Shown piece by piece: positions 43,211 to 54,092 of a stretch of DNA of 64,000 bases; positions within the stretch are counted from its first letter, which is position 1, and the number at the start of each line of letters is the position of its first letter. Position numbers and translations under genes: made by a program. Below the pieces are notes generated by a model. The model saw only the letters and a list, made by a program, of their open reading frames with translations, made no database searches and had not been told where the DNA came from. This stretch comes from Molossus alvarezi (Eukaryota; Chordata; Mammalia; Chiroptera; Molossidae). The stretch is taken from positions 19,949,501 to 20,013,500 of the forward strand of contig CM073886.1 in NCBI GenBank assembly GCA_037176705.1, read 5' to 3'.

Positions 43211-43384
43211 TTTCTGTTTCAGGTTTGTCTAGTCTGAGTAGCACATGGAGGGGGAAATGGGAAGATGCAATTGTAAGGCTTCATTTTGTTCCAGCAAGAA
43301 TATAGATGGAGAACTCAATGTACACTGATCACTGCCCCAGGTGCTCTGGGGAACCAAATGAAGACTTTTCTCACCCTGATGATA

Positions 43385-43500
43385 ATGAGGGAGGCTGTGC
43401 GTATGGGGAATAAGGGGGTATACGGGAAACCTCTGTAACTTTCCCCTCAATTTTCTGTGAACCTGAAATGACTCTAAAAATACAGTCTTAATAAAAGCAA
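43385..43500 (+). mobile_element. L1M LINE 3' end
   Basis: Classical L1M ending: 'gtatacgggaaacctctgta' followed by 'actttcccctcaattttctg', then 'tgaacctgaaatgactctaa' and 'aaatacagtcttaataaaag'. A related tail lies at 47955-48258. Confidence 0.8.
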
Positions 43501-43627
43501 ATAAGTAAATGAATAATTATTGAATAAATGAATTAGTAAGGTAAATGTAAAAACTAACAGAGATGTAAGAGGGACAAGATTGTTTTATCAAAAGATAAAT
43601 TGAGGCATATTAAAAATTTTAAGAGTT

Positions 43628-43841
43628 GCCCAGCCAGTGTGGTTCAGTGGACTGAGCATCATCCCACGGACTGAGAGGTCCCAGTTTGATTCCCGGTCAG
43701 GGCACATGCCCAGTTTTTAGGCTTGATCCCCAGGAGAGGGTATGCAGAAGGCAGCTGATCGATGTTTCTCTCTCATATCAATGTTTCTATCTCTCCCTTT
43801 CTCTCTCTCTAAAAAATCAATAAAAATGTGTTTTTTTAAAG
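43628..43841 (+). mobile_element. Ves SINE with TSD
   Basis: 'cagccagtgtggttcagtgg', 'cagtttgattcccggtcagg', 'gcacatgcccagtttttagg', 'tcgatgtttctctctcatat', 'aaaaaatcaataaaaatgtg'. Flanking duplication 'aaattttaagagtt' (43615-43627) against 'aaatttaagagtt' (43842-43854). It belongs to the 'atcaataaaaa' subgroup. Confidence 0.93.
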
Positions 43842-43844
43842 AAA

Positions 43845-44225
43845 TTTAAGAGTTTATTTGAGCAAAAATCAATTTGAATCAGGCAGCATTCAGTCTAGCA
43901 GACAGAAGGGAGCTCTAAGGAGCTGTGCAAAATGAAACACTTTTATAGGCAGAAGGGAGCAGGAACAATGACGTTACACTACCAAAAAGTGGGTTCAGTC
44001 GGGTTATTGCCAGGTCAGGTCCCTGGACAGGGGATGGCAGGGTTTGTGAGACAGATTTCCTAACTAGTGCGGATCAGGTAAAAAAAAATTCTGATGGGCC
44101 GGGTTAAGGTCCCATTTTTGGAAAGGAGAAAACCGTATTAAGCCACTGTTTGGTGACATGGGGCTTGGCATAAGCAACTCCATTTTGGGTCTGTTGTCTT
44201 GTTTTTAATAGTTCCGATAGGCAAG
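43845..44225. mobile_element. Unclassified retroelement-like repeat
   Basis: 'aagagtttatttgagcaaaa', 'atttgaatcaggcagcattc', 'gtctagcagacagaaggg', 'acttttataggcagaaggga' and 'taagcaactccattttgggt' read like a reversed LTR end. The family is not identified. The Ves at 43628-43841 sits at its edge. Confidence 0.4.
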
Positions 44226-44329
44226 CTCTAGAAGAAATGGAGGTTTGGGCATGGCCTTAACTGATAAAACAGCCTTTATTTTCTTAATGAACAGATTGGC
44301 ATCATAATATGAATTAATTTTGGGAAAAC

Positions 44330-45070
44330 AAAGAACAAGAGAATAGGCTGGTGGTTCCAGCGTTAATGACGCACATTGTTTCTCTTTTCAAAATTCCAGG
44401 TGTCTCTAATACAGCTGCAGACTTCTGGGCTCATGCTGCAAAGTGTTGCTTTCCAGAATTAGCATGCCTGTGTTCATGTGGTTATGCAAGCCTCCGTATT
44501 TTCTCAGTGGAAGTGTTTGATATGCCGTCAAATCACCCAAAGCAGGATGTACTCGACTGTCCAATGACTTGGATTTTAAAAGACAGATGAGTGGGAGTAA
44601 AGAGAGGGCAATACACAGAGCCAGAGGGAGGAAAATGCAAATGGCCCAAATAGGAAGTGGAGCCGGGCCATGAGGGGTGTCCACAGGCCTCAGGGACAAA
44701 GAGGGGGAAACGGAGAAAAATCTTCGATATTCATGTTTTGAGCTATTTGATGGCCCCCAGAAAGCCTTTCATATTTGCAGAAAGAAGGTGGAAAGATTTT
44801 AGCAGTGTCACAGGTGTGAACGGGTCCCTGAAGGTGTCAATTTTGACTACAAGGAGCAGAAAGAATACAGGCAAACATTTAGCCAGTGAGATCAGTGGGT
44901 GCAGAAGTGATTGTCTTACACAAAGCCATTATGCCACAGGAAAAAATAATTTTTTTGGTCTCTAATTTGGAGCCCCCAAGGCCATTTGACTCATGGCCAT
45001 GTTATCCTCAGGCAGAACATCATGCATGCTTAATTAGCTCTTGCTACACATGTGAGACTTATTGTCCCTG
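44330..45070. other. Candidate conserved non-coding block
   Basis: Repeat-free by eye. Notable words: 'ccagcgttaatgacgcacat', 'tttccagaattagcatgcct', 'atttggagcccccaaggcca' and 'catcatgcatgcttaattag' (TAATTAG homeodomain-type core, GCATGC palindrome). Frames of 79-102 codons have no recognised domain. Confidence 0.35.
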
Positions 45071-46146
45071 AAGCAAAGAGTGACTTCAGGCCGTGCCTAG
45101 CGTTTCTGCGGAGCCTGGGGAATAATAGGACTTCCCTCTCTCACCACAGGCGCAAAAGGGACTTTTTGTCACAGCATCTGGTCTCTTAATCTGGGCACTC
45201 AGATTCCTCCATGCCTCTCTTCCCAGCATCCCCAGAAGCTGAATCTCAACACTCTGACCAAATGTTGGAACAGTACAGGGGGTACTGGATGCAAATGCCA
45301 GCCCTAACCACTCACCACACACTAGTTGTTCTTATTTATAGATTCCATCTCAACAGATATATCCCTCAAGGCTCTCTTTAGCAACAACAAACAACAAAAA
45401 AGAATTTCAAAGAGAGAGAGACCACATTCCCATAACTTACAGTACATGGTTCTAGTTGTACTATTTTATTATTGTTGTTGTCAATCTCTTACTGTGCCTC
45501 ATTTATGAATTAAACTTCATCACACATATGTACGTACAAGACTAAACATAGTAGGTAACCAGATTCGGTATTACTTGTGGTTTCAGGCTTCCACTGGGTC
45601 TCAGAACATATCCCCCATGAATAAAGGGGGGCTACTGTACTATCTGATTCTTCTGGAAAACAGATTGCTGTCTCTTGTTCTATTCTGATATTATTGCTAT
45701 TGTAAAAGTCCCAGACTTATTCAACCAATACATATTTTGTCAAGATTTGGACAAAAAGCATGGAGTATTCTATCTAGGGTATTCTTCTGACTCATGTCTG
45801 GTTTCCCTGTATTCGATCTCCCTCATAGTTCTGTAGGTTGCAGAAGACTATGGATGCTTCTGCAAGTGGTCCTTAGCCTTGGAAAAGCAAAGGAACTGTG
45901 TCCACAGGGATGCACTTGAGCTTTGCCCTATAGATATTGACCAGATTTGCTTCCAGGTTTGAATCTACTCGCAAATTCATTTCAACCTCCTTGGTTGCCT
46001 ACAAAAATGAAGTATTTTTAATTTTCCTTTGAACTGGTTGCAACGTCTTACTATTTCCTTCGTTAATTACTAAGAGAAATAGAAACTCTTAGACACATAT
46101 TCATTTCATATTTTTGTATGTGAATCATGATTTTAGTTTATAAAAA
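45071..46146. other. Mostly unique sequence
   Basis: At 45555-45640 'ggtattacttgtggtttcag', 'aacatatcccccatgaataa' and 'aggggggctactgtac' faintly resemble the end of a Tigger-type DNA transposon ('...cccccgcggatac...actgta'). Not firm. Otherwise nothing recognised. Confidence 0.35.
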
Positions 46147-46156
46147 ACATGTCCTT

Positions 46157-46392
46157 GCTCTGGCTGGTTTGGCTCATCAGTTAGAGCATCAGCCTGAGGA
46201 CCAAAGAGCCATGGGTTTCATTCCAGTCAAGGACATGTACCTTGGATGCGGTTCATCCCCGGCCCTGGTCAGGGTTGTGCAAAAGGCAACCAATCAATGT
46301 GTCTCTCTTTTTCCCTCTCTCTCTCTCTCTCCCCCCTCCCACTCTATCTGAAGATGAACAGAAAAATATCCATGGATGAGGATTTTTAAAAG
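46157..46392 (+). mobile_element. Ves SINE with TSD
   Basis: 'ctctggctggtttggctcat', 'catgggtttcattccagtca', 'gcggttcatccccggccctg', 'accaatcaatgtgtctctct', 'ccactctatctgaagatgaa', 'aatatccatggatgaggatt'. TSD 'acatgtcctt' (46147-46156) against 'aagtgtcctt' (46393-46402). Confidence 0.92.
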
Positions 46393-46469
46393 AAGTGTCC
46401 TTAAGAGTGTCTACAGTAAACATATGCACAACTAAAACCCTTTGCTGAGTCAGGAAGTGGAGGACTAGG

Positions 46470-46705
46470 GCTAGGAGGAAAACCTTGAACTAGATTGCTT
46501 TAGTTTGTCTCCCGGCCATACCACTAATTAGGTGGTTGAAGGCGGGCACATCACTTAACACCTCTGAACCTCCATTTTTCTTCTCAACAACATGCTTCTT
46601 AGAATAATTTCTACCTCATATGGTTGTACAAGGATTGAATGACATAATCCATGCATAACATCTAACGCTCAGTAAACAATCTAGCAATGTAGCTATTGTT
46701 GTCAT
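46470..46705 (+). mobile_element. MIR SINE, near full length
   Basis: Forward MIR: 'ataccactaattaggtggtt', 'cacatcacttaacacctctg' followed by 'aacctccatttttcttc', 'ctacctcatatggttgtaca' followed by 'aggattgaatgacataatcc', and 'taacgctcagtaaacaatct'. Confidence 0.88.
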
Positions 46706-46814
46706 TGTCATGGTGAGTTGCATTTGAACTCATCAGCTGAATGAAATGTTCAGCTTCCACATGATGTGACGTCCTGCCAGCTGTTTGCGTGCAGCCCCAC
46801 TGGCCTGGTTGGAG

Positions 46815-47420
46815 TTCTTATGAAGGCAGAGCCCAAGACAAGACTTGGATCAGGTAGTTTCTGTAGTGGGATCTCTGGAAATAGGAATGAAGAAGCAGAG
46901 AGAGAAAGAGTGAGACATTAAGGGAGAAAACAAGGAAAGGGATGCCTTTTTTTTTCTTTCACAGAGGTACCACCGTGGGAAGCTGGAGCTCAGTCCTGCT
47001 GGGGACACTCTGAGCACCATACCCCAGAATGGTCTTTCTAAATATAGCATGCTGAGACATCAGCCATCAGCACCCATTGCTCATTGATTTCAGGTGTCAT
47101 CTGGGGGCATCAACTCCAGACTGAGTGCTGAATTAGCTCCTGTAGCTGTGAATTAATCTTGGGGGCACAGTCAGAAGCTTCAGGAGGGATTCTGAACTGT
47201 ATGTGGGAACTGTCCATGGTGGTGATCACGTGGATAATCAGAAACAAGCTGAGGGGCTCCTACAGAGGCACAAAAGTGTCCCCTATCCCCACTGTTGACA
47301 GCAGATGACCAAGTTCCCTGACCAATCCCCTCTCATTCCCAGCAGTATTGTCTAGGTCTCCACACCCTTCAAGGGGACTGGAAGAATAAAGGCTACAGCC
47401 ACAAGGAGCTGTACCAGGAA
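46815..47420. mobile_element. Old LTR-like repeat, copy A
   Basis: 'aggcagagcccaagacaaga', 'atcaggtagtttctgtagtg' followed by 'ggatctctggaaatagg', then 'cagtcctgctggggacactc' and 'ggcacagtcagaagcttcag'. It shares its start and the order of several blocks with 62225-62710. Likely an ERVL-type LTR read in reverse. Family not named. Confidence 0.45.
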
Positions 47421-47954
47421 TCACCAGCTATAAAAGTGTGAGTATGTTTGTTCTTTGGTGGTGAGGGACAAACAATTTCCCTCCATCTCTGCTCCAGCGA
47501 CCTATCCTGTCCCCGAATTCAGGTTTTCAGAAAAAACAACTGATCTTTCTGATTCCCCCTATGGAAGGCTTTAGGGAGGCCTGTAGGGAAGATGGGAGGA
47601 AGCCTGCTTCAACCTCCCCCATAGCCAGAGCTGTAGGAGGGGGGCTGCCTGGGCTCTCCACTATTTGGGGTGGCTTACAGCAGAGGGGAAACCTTATACT
47701 GTAGCTACTTTTTCTCTTCTAACTTCTAGGTTATTTGTTCTAAACCTGAATTTTAAATGTGTGATATTTGGAATTCACATGTAAACAGAGTGGGCCTCTG
47801 GTCCTGTGGCAGCTGTGGTAGTTCAGCCACTTAATGAAATATCTTCTGGACCCTGCACGTGTACTGTCTTGGAATGACAACAAAAGCAAACCCAGGAGAC
47901 AGGAGGAAGTTCAGTGCTCGGCATGGGTGGAGAAAGGGAGGGTGGGGTGAAGAG
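47421..47954. other. Unique intergenic sequence
   Basis: No gene or repeat recognised; G-rich purine patches at about 47625-47645 and 47930-47960. Confidence 0.5.
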
Positions 47955-48258
47955 GTGGAGCCCCAGGGATTTATAAGGAAGTGAAACGGTATAATACTGT
48001 AATAGTGAATACATGACATTATAGGTTTGTCAAACTTCATAGAAGTTTACAACACAGAGAGCGAACTAAACCAAGGAGTTTAGTTCATAAGAATGTATCA
48101 GTATTGGTTCATCAATCATAACAAACATGTCCACACTAATGCAAGACATTAATAACTGTCGAGGGCTGGGACAGGGGCATATGGAGACATTGTACTTTCT
48201 GCTTCATTTTCCGTAAACCTAAAACTGCTCTAAAAATAAAGGCCATTAAGTAAAAGAA
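47955..48258 (+). mobile_element. L1M LINE 3' end
   Basis: Full L1M tail: 'aagtgaaacggtataatact', 'aatacatgacattataggtt' followed by 'tgtcaaacttcatagaag', 'ttggttcatcaatcataaca' followed by 'aacatgtccacac', 'gagacattgtactttctgct', 'taaacctaaaactgctctaa', then 'aaataaagg'. Confidence 0.88.
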
Positions 48259-48599
48259 AAACTTGACAACAGATCCCTGCAGGTGGTTGTTACCGAGGAG
48301 GAAAATAAGGCTCAGGGCTCCACGCAGTTTTAAAGGGCCCCGCAGGGTCAGGAGTGCTGTCTGTGGTCCTGAAACTCATGTTCCTGTCATCTGGGGTCTC
48401 ACTTGCCTCTTTACTGGCCTCCTGCCTCCCTGTTCAGAGCTCTCTCCTCCGTAGCAAGTTGCCTTCCTTCCTCACTGTCTCTACCGTTTTGACACAGCCA
48501 GGTCCCCCCGCCCCATCCGGGCGCCCCTCCAGCAGGTCTGCCGTCAAGCTTTCCGGGAGAACCAGCTCATCAAGCCCAGGCTTTCTAATGAGGCTGTGA
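48259..48599. other. Unique GC-moderate sequence
   Basis: No repeat recognised. Two overlapping frames (48263-48454, 48354-48599) run through it without any domain I recognise. A short CpG-containing stretch occurs at about 48500-48560 ('ccccccgccccatccgggcg'). Confidence 0.4.
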
Positions 48600-49480
48600 A
48601 GCGTCATCAATCCTCAGCCCCCATTTCGCTGAGGAATCTCTGTGCTGTGATATATGGATCAATCTCAGTGCTTCTGGTCTTTGAAAGGCCTGGTCCGGTG
48701 GCAGCCCTGGGAACCCGGCTCATTCAGCTACCCTTCCGCTAATTTATAATTTAGCTGCCACATCTCGCTGCTGTTTTATTTGTCTCGAATGAACGTCAAA
48801 TGGTACAGAGGACAGGCATTTGAGAGCTAAATTAACTAAATCATTACCTGCGTTAGTTAGACCTCACTGGGATACAACATCCTTTTCTTTTCCCACTTTT
48901 TTTTATTTTTTAACATTTCACCAAGAGCCTTCCCCCTGTTCCTGACACTTCTATACCCTCTCTCAGTCCTATACCTCAAAATAATTTACTCTGGATGGAG
49001 TAGCAGAGCTAGGAATATTATGCTCCAAATATATAAATAATAATGAGAACCTTTAATAAAATCCGACATAAGTTATGCAGTAGACATCAATTACAATGGA
49101 TTTTAAAGGTTTTGATCTAGAACCCGGGTGGTGTTACATTTAGACTAATAACTGTAACCATGATTTATGTGTTTGCCACCAAAATGGTTTCAGTGCCTCG
49201 ATATATGTCCAAAGTAAAATTTATAGTCTGCTACAGAATGTATAAATAATGAACAGCCATATGTCATCACACATTTAAAAATGTGACTCCTTCTGCAACA
49301 GCAATGGGGTAAAATGAATTAAAATCTTAAGTTCATTGGGAATCAACTTATTTGGGAGCAGAATGTGCACAAATGCAAACACTGATTTAATATATTTTTT
49401 CCCCAAAGAAAAATGGCTGTTGTAAAAGTGACAAACACTCTTGGGAAACCTCAGGAGTCATCAAATTAAACAACAGCCTG
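48600..49480. other. Candidate conserved non-coding block (long)
   Basis: The best conserved-element candidate by appearance: about 880 bases without repeats and with many homeodomain-type and A/T-rich words: 'cttccgctaatttataattt' followed by 'agctgccacatctcgctgct', 'gtctcgaatgaacgtcaaat', 'gagctaaattaactaaatca' followed by 'ttacctgcgttagttag', 'taataatgagaacctttaat' and 'gctgttgtaaaagtgacaaa'. A purine stretch closes it at about 49482-49500. No coding signal. Confidence 0.45.
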
Positions 49481-49794
49481 AGAGAGAGAGAAAGAGAGAG
49501 GACCAGCCTGGATGTAAACAGAAAGATGTTGGAAGGAATTTTCCTGACTCTGCTATGACCTCAAATTATTATGAAGTCCTTTAAAATGGCCAAAAGAAGT
49601 GAAATAAATGGATGATGGCATTCTACCTTATAGTTTCCCATGAAGTTCAGAGAAGACTTATGGAGCCTGGAGAGTTGCCACTGATGAAGGCTGGGATCCT
49701 GCTCACTTACCTGCAGTGGTACAACCACTTGGAGGCCCACCTCTTCATCAAAAACTGAGATGAATATGGTCCATTAGACAGAGGTTCTGCAAAG
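49481..49794. other. Unique intergenic sequence
   Basis: Begins with a short GA-rich patch. No gene or repeat recognised. Confidence 0.5.
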
Positions 49795-50015
49795 GGTTAA
49801 AACTATGAATAAAGATTGTGAAAGCAACTAGTACAGTGCCTGGCACAGGCAGTTGGCACTCTAAATGTTAATTCTGGCCTCTTCTTTATAGCTCTTTCAG
49901 TGGATGGTAGGTCATTGGAGGCATGAATTATCTATTATTCTTGTCTCTATGTGCAATGCATAAAACAGGGCTGGTGGTTAGCAAATCTTAATGCATTCTT
50001 GCTGAATGAATCAAC
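49795..50015 (+). mobile_element. MIR/L2 3'-end remnants
   Basis: 'aactagtacagtgcctggca' followed by 'caggcagttggcactctaaa' is a MIR/L2 tail (49795-49880). 'tcattggaggcatgaattat', 'ttgtctctatgtgcaatgca' and 'gcattcttgctgaatgaatc' form a second L2-like tail (49905-50015). Two adjacent forward remnants. Confidence 0.6.
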
Positions 50016-50559
50016 AAGTCAATGAAGTTGTCTCCATGGCTCTAATAGCCACTGTGAAAGTCCAGATGTCGAGAAGAGTTATGAAGCAAGAATATAGTGC
50101 ACATTTGAGAGTGTTGCAGAAAATTAAGATGGCCTCATTAAAAAATTTGCAAAAAAAAGAAAAAAGCTTGCCTCCTTCAACTCTGAGACATTGTCACAGT
50201 TTAATCGTAGACAATCAAAACCTTTAAAAAAAAAATGATTCCTTACCTCTGTGGGTTCTTGAATATGCTGAAGAGAATGTAATCTTTCTTCCTAATTCCA
50301 AGTTCTCGTGAATACATGAGTCTAAAATGATAAGATTTAGTAATGATTATCAGGAGGGGTCTGGTGCTGAGGTTGTCAATTTGTTTACCCCTCTTCCCAC
50401 TAAATGATTTGCAACCACCGTGTTTGGATGTCTTCTCTTGATTTTTATGGTTTCTGTTATTTTCCTTAAATTTAACTTCCAAATCCTACCACTGTTGGGT
50501 CTTAACTGGCATTCGTTCTCTTAACTTCAGAACTGGAAACCTGCTGCTTCAGGTCTCTG
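50016..50559. other. Unique intergenic sequence
   Basis: Short A-rich runs at 50140-50166 and 50225-50235. No gene or repeat recognised. Confidence 0.5.
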
Positions 50560-51000
50560 TCATGGCAAGTTATCCCAAGTGCATTGGTTTGAGACAGTTT
50601 TTTAATATCTCCTGTGGTTCTGTATGTTGACTGGGATGGATGGCTTTCACTTGAGGTGTCTCAGATAAAAGCTGGGGTTGCATTGCCTGATGGTTCAACT
50701 ATGCTGGATGTCCAAAACAGCTTGTCACATGGCTGACGATCGCGGCTGGCTGCCAGCCAGAGGCTCAGCTGGGTTTGTGGACAGAAGCATTGACACATGG
50801 CTTCTCCTAGGGGCTTGAGCTTCTCACAGCTGGGTTCTCAGGAAGAATAGCCCAATAGCAAACATCCCAAAGGATGCAGGTGGAAGTTGTAAGATTTTTT
50901 TATGGCCTTCCCTGCTTCATTCTCTTTGGCCTCCTTCTCTTGGTCAAATAGGGGAGGACACAACCCAAGGGTAAAAGATGGTTCACTCAGGGGTCACCTT
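50560..51000. mobile_element. Possible old interspersed repeat (unclassified)
   Basis: 'ctgactgggatggatggctt'-like words, 'ggctggctgccagccagagg' followed by 'ctcagctgggtttgtggaca', and 'gggcttgagcttctcacagc' recall a diverged old mammalian LTR or DNA element. It contains the near palindrome 'ggctggctgccagcc'. Family unknown. Confidence 0.25.
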
Positions 51001-52044
51001 TGGAGACTGGCTCCCACATCAATTGTTAAAATTGAATGTAGAAATTAAATGGGAATTTATTGTCAAGATCTTAGGGGGGAAAGTTCCTGAGATTCAGTGC
51101 ATAGAATTATGGCTTTCCTTTTGACTTTAGAGACTTTTTCCTTCCACCACTTGCCTTATGATTCGTTGCCTATCAAGATTGCCATTTACATGATATCTGG
51201 GTAAGTGAGGCATGGCAGGATTTTGAAGTGAATCAACTGTTAGATAAAAGTTGTTTGTGTCTATTATAAATTCCCCATGGCAAGGAACTTTTTACTTCAT
51301 TGGCTTCACAATCTCAGCTTGTTGTTCATGTCCTTCTGTTTGCTTTCATGATGGGAATTAATTTTTGCTGACTCCAGTCATGTTTTTATTTCAATTAGAA
51401 TTTGGAGTAGGAAATGCTTATGTCTGTTTTATGCATGAGAATTAGAGGAAGATAAAAGAGCACTTCATTTAGGTATTTTTCTAAGCCTTTATCTCCATAG
51501 GACCAAATAACTCCTCAGTGTAGGAAAAAGAAAAAAGAAAAACATCTCTCATGAAGGTAATTTTATGTATTGTACTTCATCAATAAATGGAAAGAACCCA
51601 AGATTATGGAATCTGTGATCCATCAAATAGATGTACCATATTTTATTTAAATAATTCTCTGTTTTTAAAATCATCTCGTTCTGTCCTTCTCTTCTATAGC
51701 TAAATCACTGTGCCATCAATATCCAAGTCCTAAGAATAGATTTCCTTTGTTTATTTCTATCTTGGCTTCATCCACTGAAGAGTCAACACCCACATAGTTT
51801 AAAGCCTCTCTTTTCTTCAACAAACTATATGGTGTTTATCTTGCTTTTTAGAATCATGCAACATAGCACAAACATTCCGAACCATCCACTTGGCTGATGT
51901 GATTCCCATGGAGGCAAGGGTGTCTCCACTTGCTCCTTTCCTCCTCAGCTTCAGCATTGGTTCAAAACTGAAATCAGGTTAAAATCAGACTGAGTCTTCT
52001 TCACACTTCAATAAGCAGATGGACTGACTGAGTGTCACAGTAAA
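51001..52044. other. Unique intergenic sequence
   Basis: AT-rich. No gene or repeat recognised. Confidence 0.5.
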
Positions 52045-52265
52045 GAAAACATCTGCTTGGAGTCTGGAGAGGTCTGTATTTACATCCCAGCATAATCACT
52101 TTCAAGCTTTGTTGCATTGGGTAAATACCTCTATTCACTGAGCCTTTATTTCTTTATCTGTATAATGGGAAGGATAAATCCTCTCTCCAAATGTGATCAA
52201 GAAGCTTCAAAAAGAAAATGTACATTCAGGTGCCTAGTTCAGTGCCCAGCACATTGTAAATTAAT
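52045..52265 (+). mobile_element. MIR SINE
   Basis: Forward MIR: 'atctgcttggagtctggaga', 'acatcccagcataatcactt', 'cattgggtaaatacctctat' followed by 'tcactgagcctttatttctt', 'tatctgtataatgggaagga' and 'cagtgcccagcacattgtaa'. Confidence 0.85.
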
Positions 52266-52304
52266 TCTCATCCCATCTCCTCCCAGAGAAATGTATGTAG
52301 AACA

Positions 52305-52346
52305 TGTGCGTGCGTGTACACGTGTGTGTGTGTGTGTGTGTGTGTG
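52305..52346. repeat. (TG)n microsatellite
   Basis: 'gtgcgtgcgtgtacac' leads into about 25 bases of perfect GT repeat (52322-52346). Confidence 0.95.
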
Positions 52347-52439
52347 ACTAACCTTGTCCTAGTGTCTTGGAGACTGTAGGTGCTTCTGTTCTTGTTGACT
52401 AGGTAAGGCACTTGTATTAATCAAAATCCCAGCAGGAGT

Positions 52440-52652
52440 CCTGGGCCGGTTTAGCTCAGAGGTTGGACCATTGGCCTGCGGCCCAGAGTCCCGGGTTCGG
52501 TTCCCGCTGGGGCACATGCTTCTGTTGTGGTTTGTCCCTGGCCCTGATTGGGGTTGTGTGGGTGGTAGCCACTTGATGTGTCTCTCTCACATTGATGTTT
52601 CTCTCTTCTATCTGAAGATAGATGCAAAAATGTCCTCGGGTGAAGAAAAAAA
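52440..52652 (+). mobile_element. Ves SINE with TSD
   Basis: 'cctgggccggtttagctcag', 'gtcccgggttcggttcccgc', 'tgtggtttgtccctggccct', 'gccacttgatgtgtctctct', with a short (TC) block, then 'tcttctatctgaagatagat' and 'tgtcctcgggtgaagaaaaa'. TSD 'aaaatcccagcaggagt' (52423-52439) against 'aaaatcccagtagagt' (52653-52668). Confidence 0.94.
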
Positions 52653-52668
52653 AAAATCCCAGTAGAGT

Positions 52669-53289
52669 AAAAATGCATAATCAAATTGAGTGACTTGAGG
52701 AGCATTTTTAAAGGGGGCTAGTTACTAAAATCAGAGTAGGGTTAGGGGACACTGAAAAGGATAGTGCAGTGTTGGGGTAGGGGACTAGTAATAGTGTGAA
52801 GGGGAGGTGACACCTGAACAAGATCTATGACCTTCAGATCTATGGTTGCAGTGAACCTTGGTGACCTGGAAGGGAGGAGCCCAGGAAACTAAGTCATCCT
52901 GCTGCATTCTTCTTCCCTCCAGTTCTGCCGGTGCCTCCCATTTGATGAACCAACTCTGACACCCAAAAGGAAGGGTATCCTGTAGGCCACACAGAGCAGG
53001 AGGAAGAGGAAAAAATAAATCTAGATGTGTGAAGAGAAGATATTTATTCAACACAGCTCCCTTTGCTCAGCAGCCAATGTTCAATCACCTACAACTTAAT
53101 CATCACCAAACTCGAGTTAGACTAGAGGCTGAGGATTTGGACTCATAAAGAGAAATGTCTCCACCATTTCTTCTCAACCTGAGATCCACCATGCTGTAAG
53201 GGTCTGTGGACTTGTTACTGAGGTCTGGGCACTGTTAAAAAACAACAACATTTATTTCTATCTCGGTGATAACCTGAATGAAATAAGAA
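52669..53289. other. Unique intergenic sequence
   Basis: No gene or repeat recognised. Confidence 0.5.
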
Positions 53290-53800
53290 CATAATATGAA
53301 TCACCTTATAATCCACAGATTTTTTTGTGTTTCCATTCAAGTTTGGCCCCAGTTGCATTACTGTACATTGTGGCCATGAAGGTTTTGCAGGGAATGGAGA
53401 GAGTGAGCGTGCTCATGGTGCACAATGGTGCAGAAAGATGACATTGCAATGCCTCACACCAGAAGTTCAAGGTCACAGCCTCCTGTGAGTGGGTGTGTTT
53501 CATGCACATTATCTTCATTTGCACTAACTTTGCTATGGTTTGCAAGCAATACAATGACAAGAAGTTTTCTTTTCTGATTCCAGCAATAATAGAACCACAT
53601 TTCCATTTAATTCAGGTTTCAAAAAGGCACCAAGCTAACCTCATCTCCAAGCAAATGAGTCAGCTGTATGAACAATCAATTGTCCCCTTATAAATTGGCC
53701 TCACTCAACAGCAGAATTTTGGTTATATGTAGAGTCAAATAAAGATTCAGCAGCTCATCATGTCACTATGCATTTATTAGGGAGTAGAAATGTTCTCTAT
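53290..53800. other. Repeat-free block of unknown nature
   Basis: It could be conserved non-coding DNA or a very old pseudogene. The 84-codon minus frame at 53306-53560 has eight Cys but no motif I recognise. Words such as 'cattatcttcatttgcacta' and 'ctatgcatttattaggga' are AT-rich. Confidence 0.25.
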
Positions 53801-54028
53801 AACTATCACTGAGATCAATCACTGAGAGTAAAAGTAGAGTAGTACTGGAGACTGTGGTTTTCTATGATTTAAACCCATTAAGATAATTTATTTCTAAAAG
53901 GTCCTCCCTTGAAATGAATGGGGCTAATTTGAGATTTGTTGAGATTAGAGCTTGTGTGCATTCAATTTGTAAGATAAAGTTGTTTTGATTTTTAAGTTGA
54001 GTAAAGGGAACAAGTGGGAGAGTTTATG

Positions 54029-54092
54029 TCTAGGGTTAGGGTTAGGGTTAGAGTTAGAGTTGGAGTTAGGGTTGGGGATGAGGTTAGTGGTT
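54029..54092. repeat. Interstitial telomere-like repeat
   Basis: Three TAGGGT-phase units ('tagggttagggttagggtta', 54031-54050) continue into degraded hexamers, GAGTTA, GAGTTGGAGTTA, GGGTTGGGGATGAGGTTA, to about 54092. The direction is TTAGGG on the + strand. Too short and decayed to be a functional telomere. Confidence 0.92.

Noticed and set aside
53306..53560. 84-codon minus-strand frame with many Cys, considered as a pseudogene exon
   Set aside because: No family motif recognised and no neighbouring exon; kept only as a block of unknown nature.
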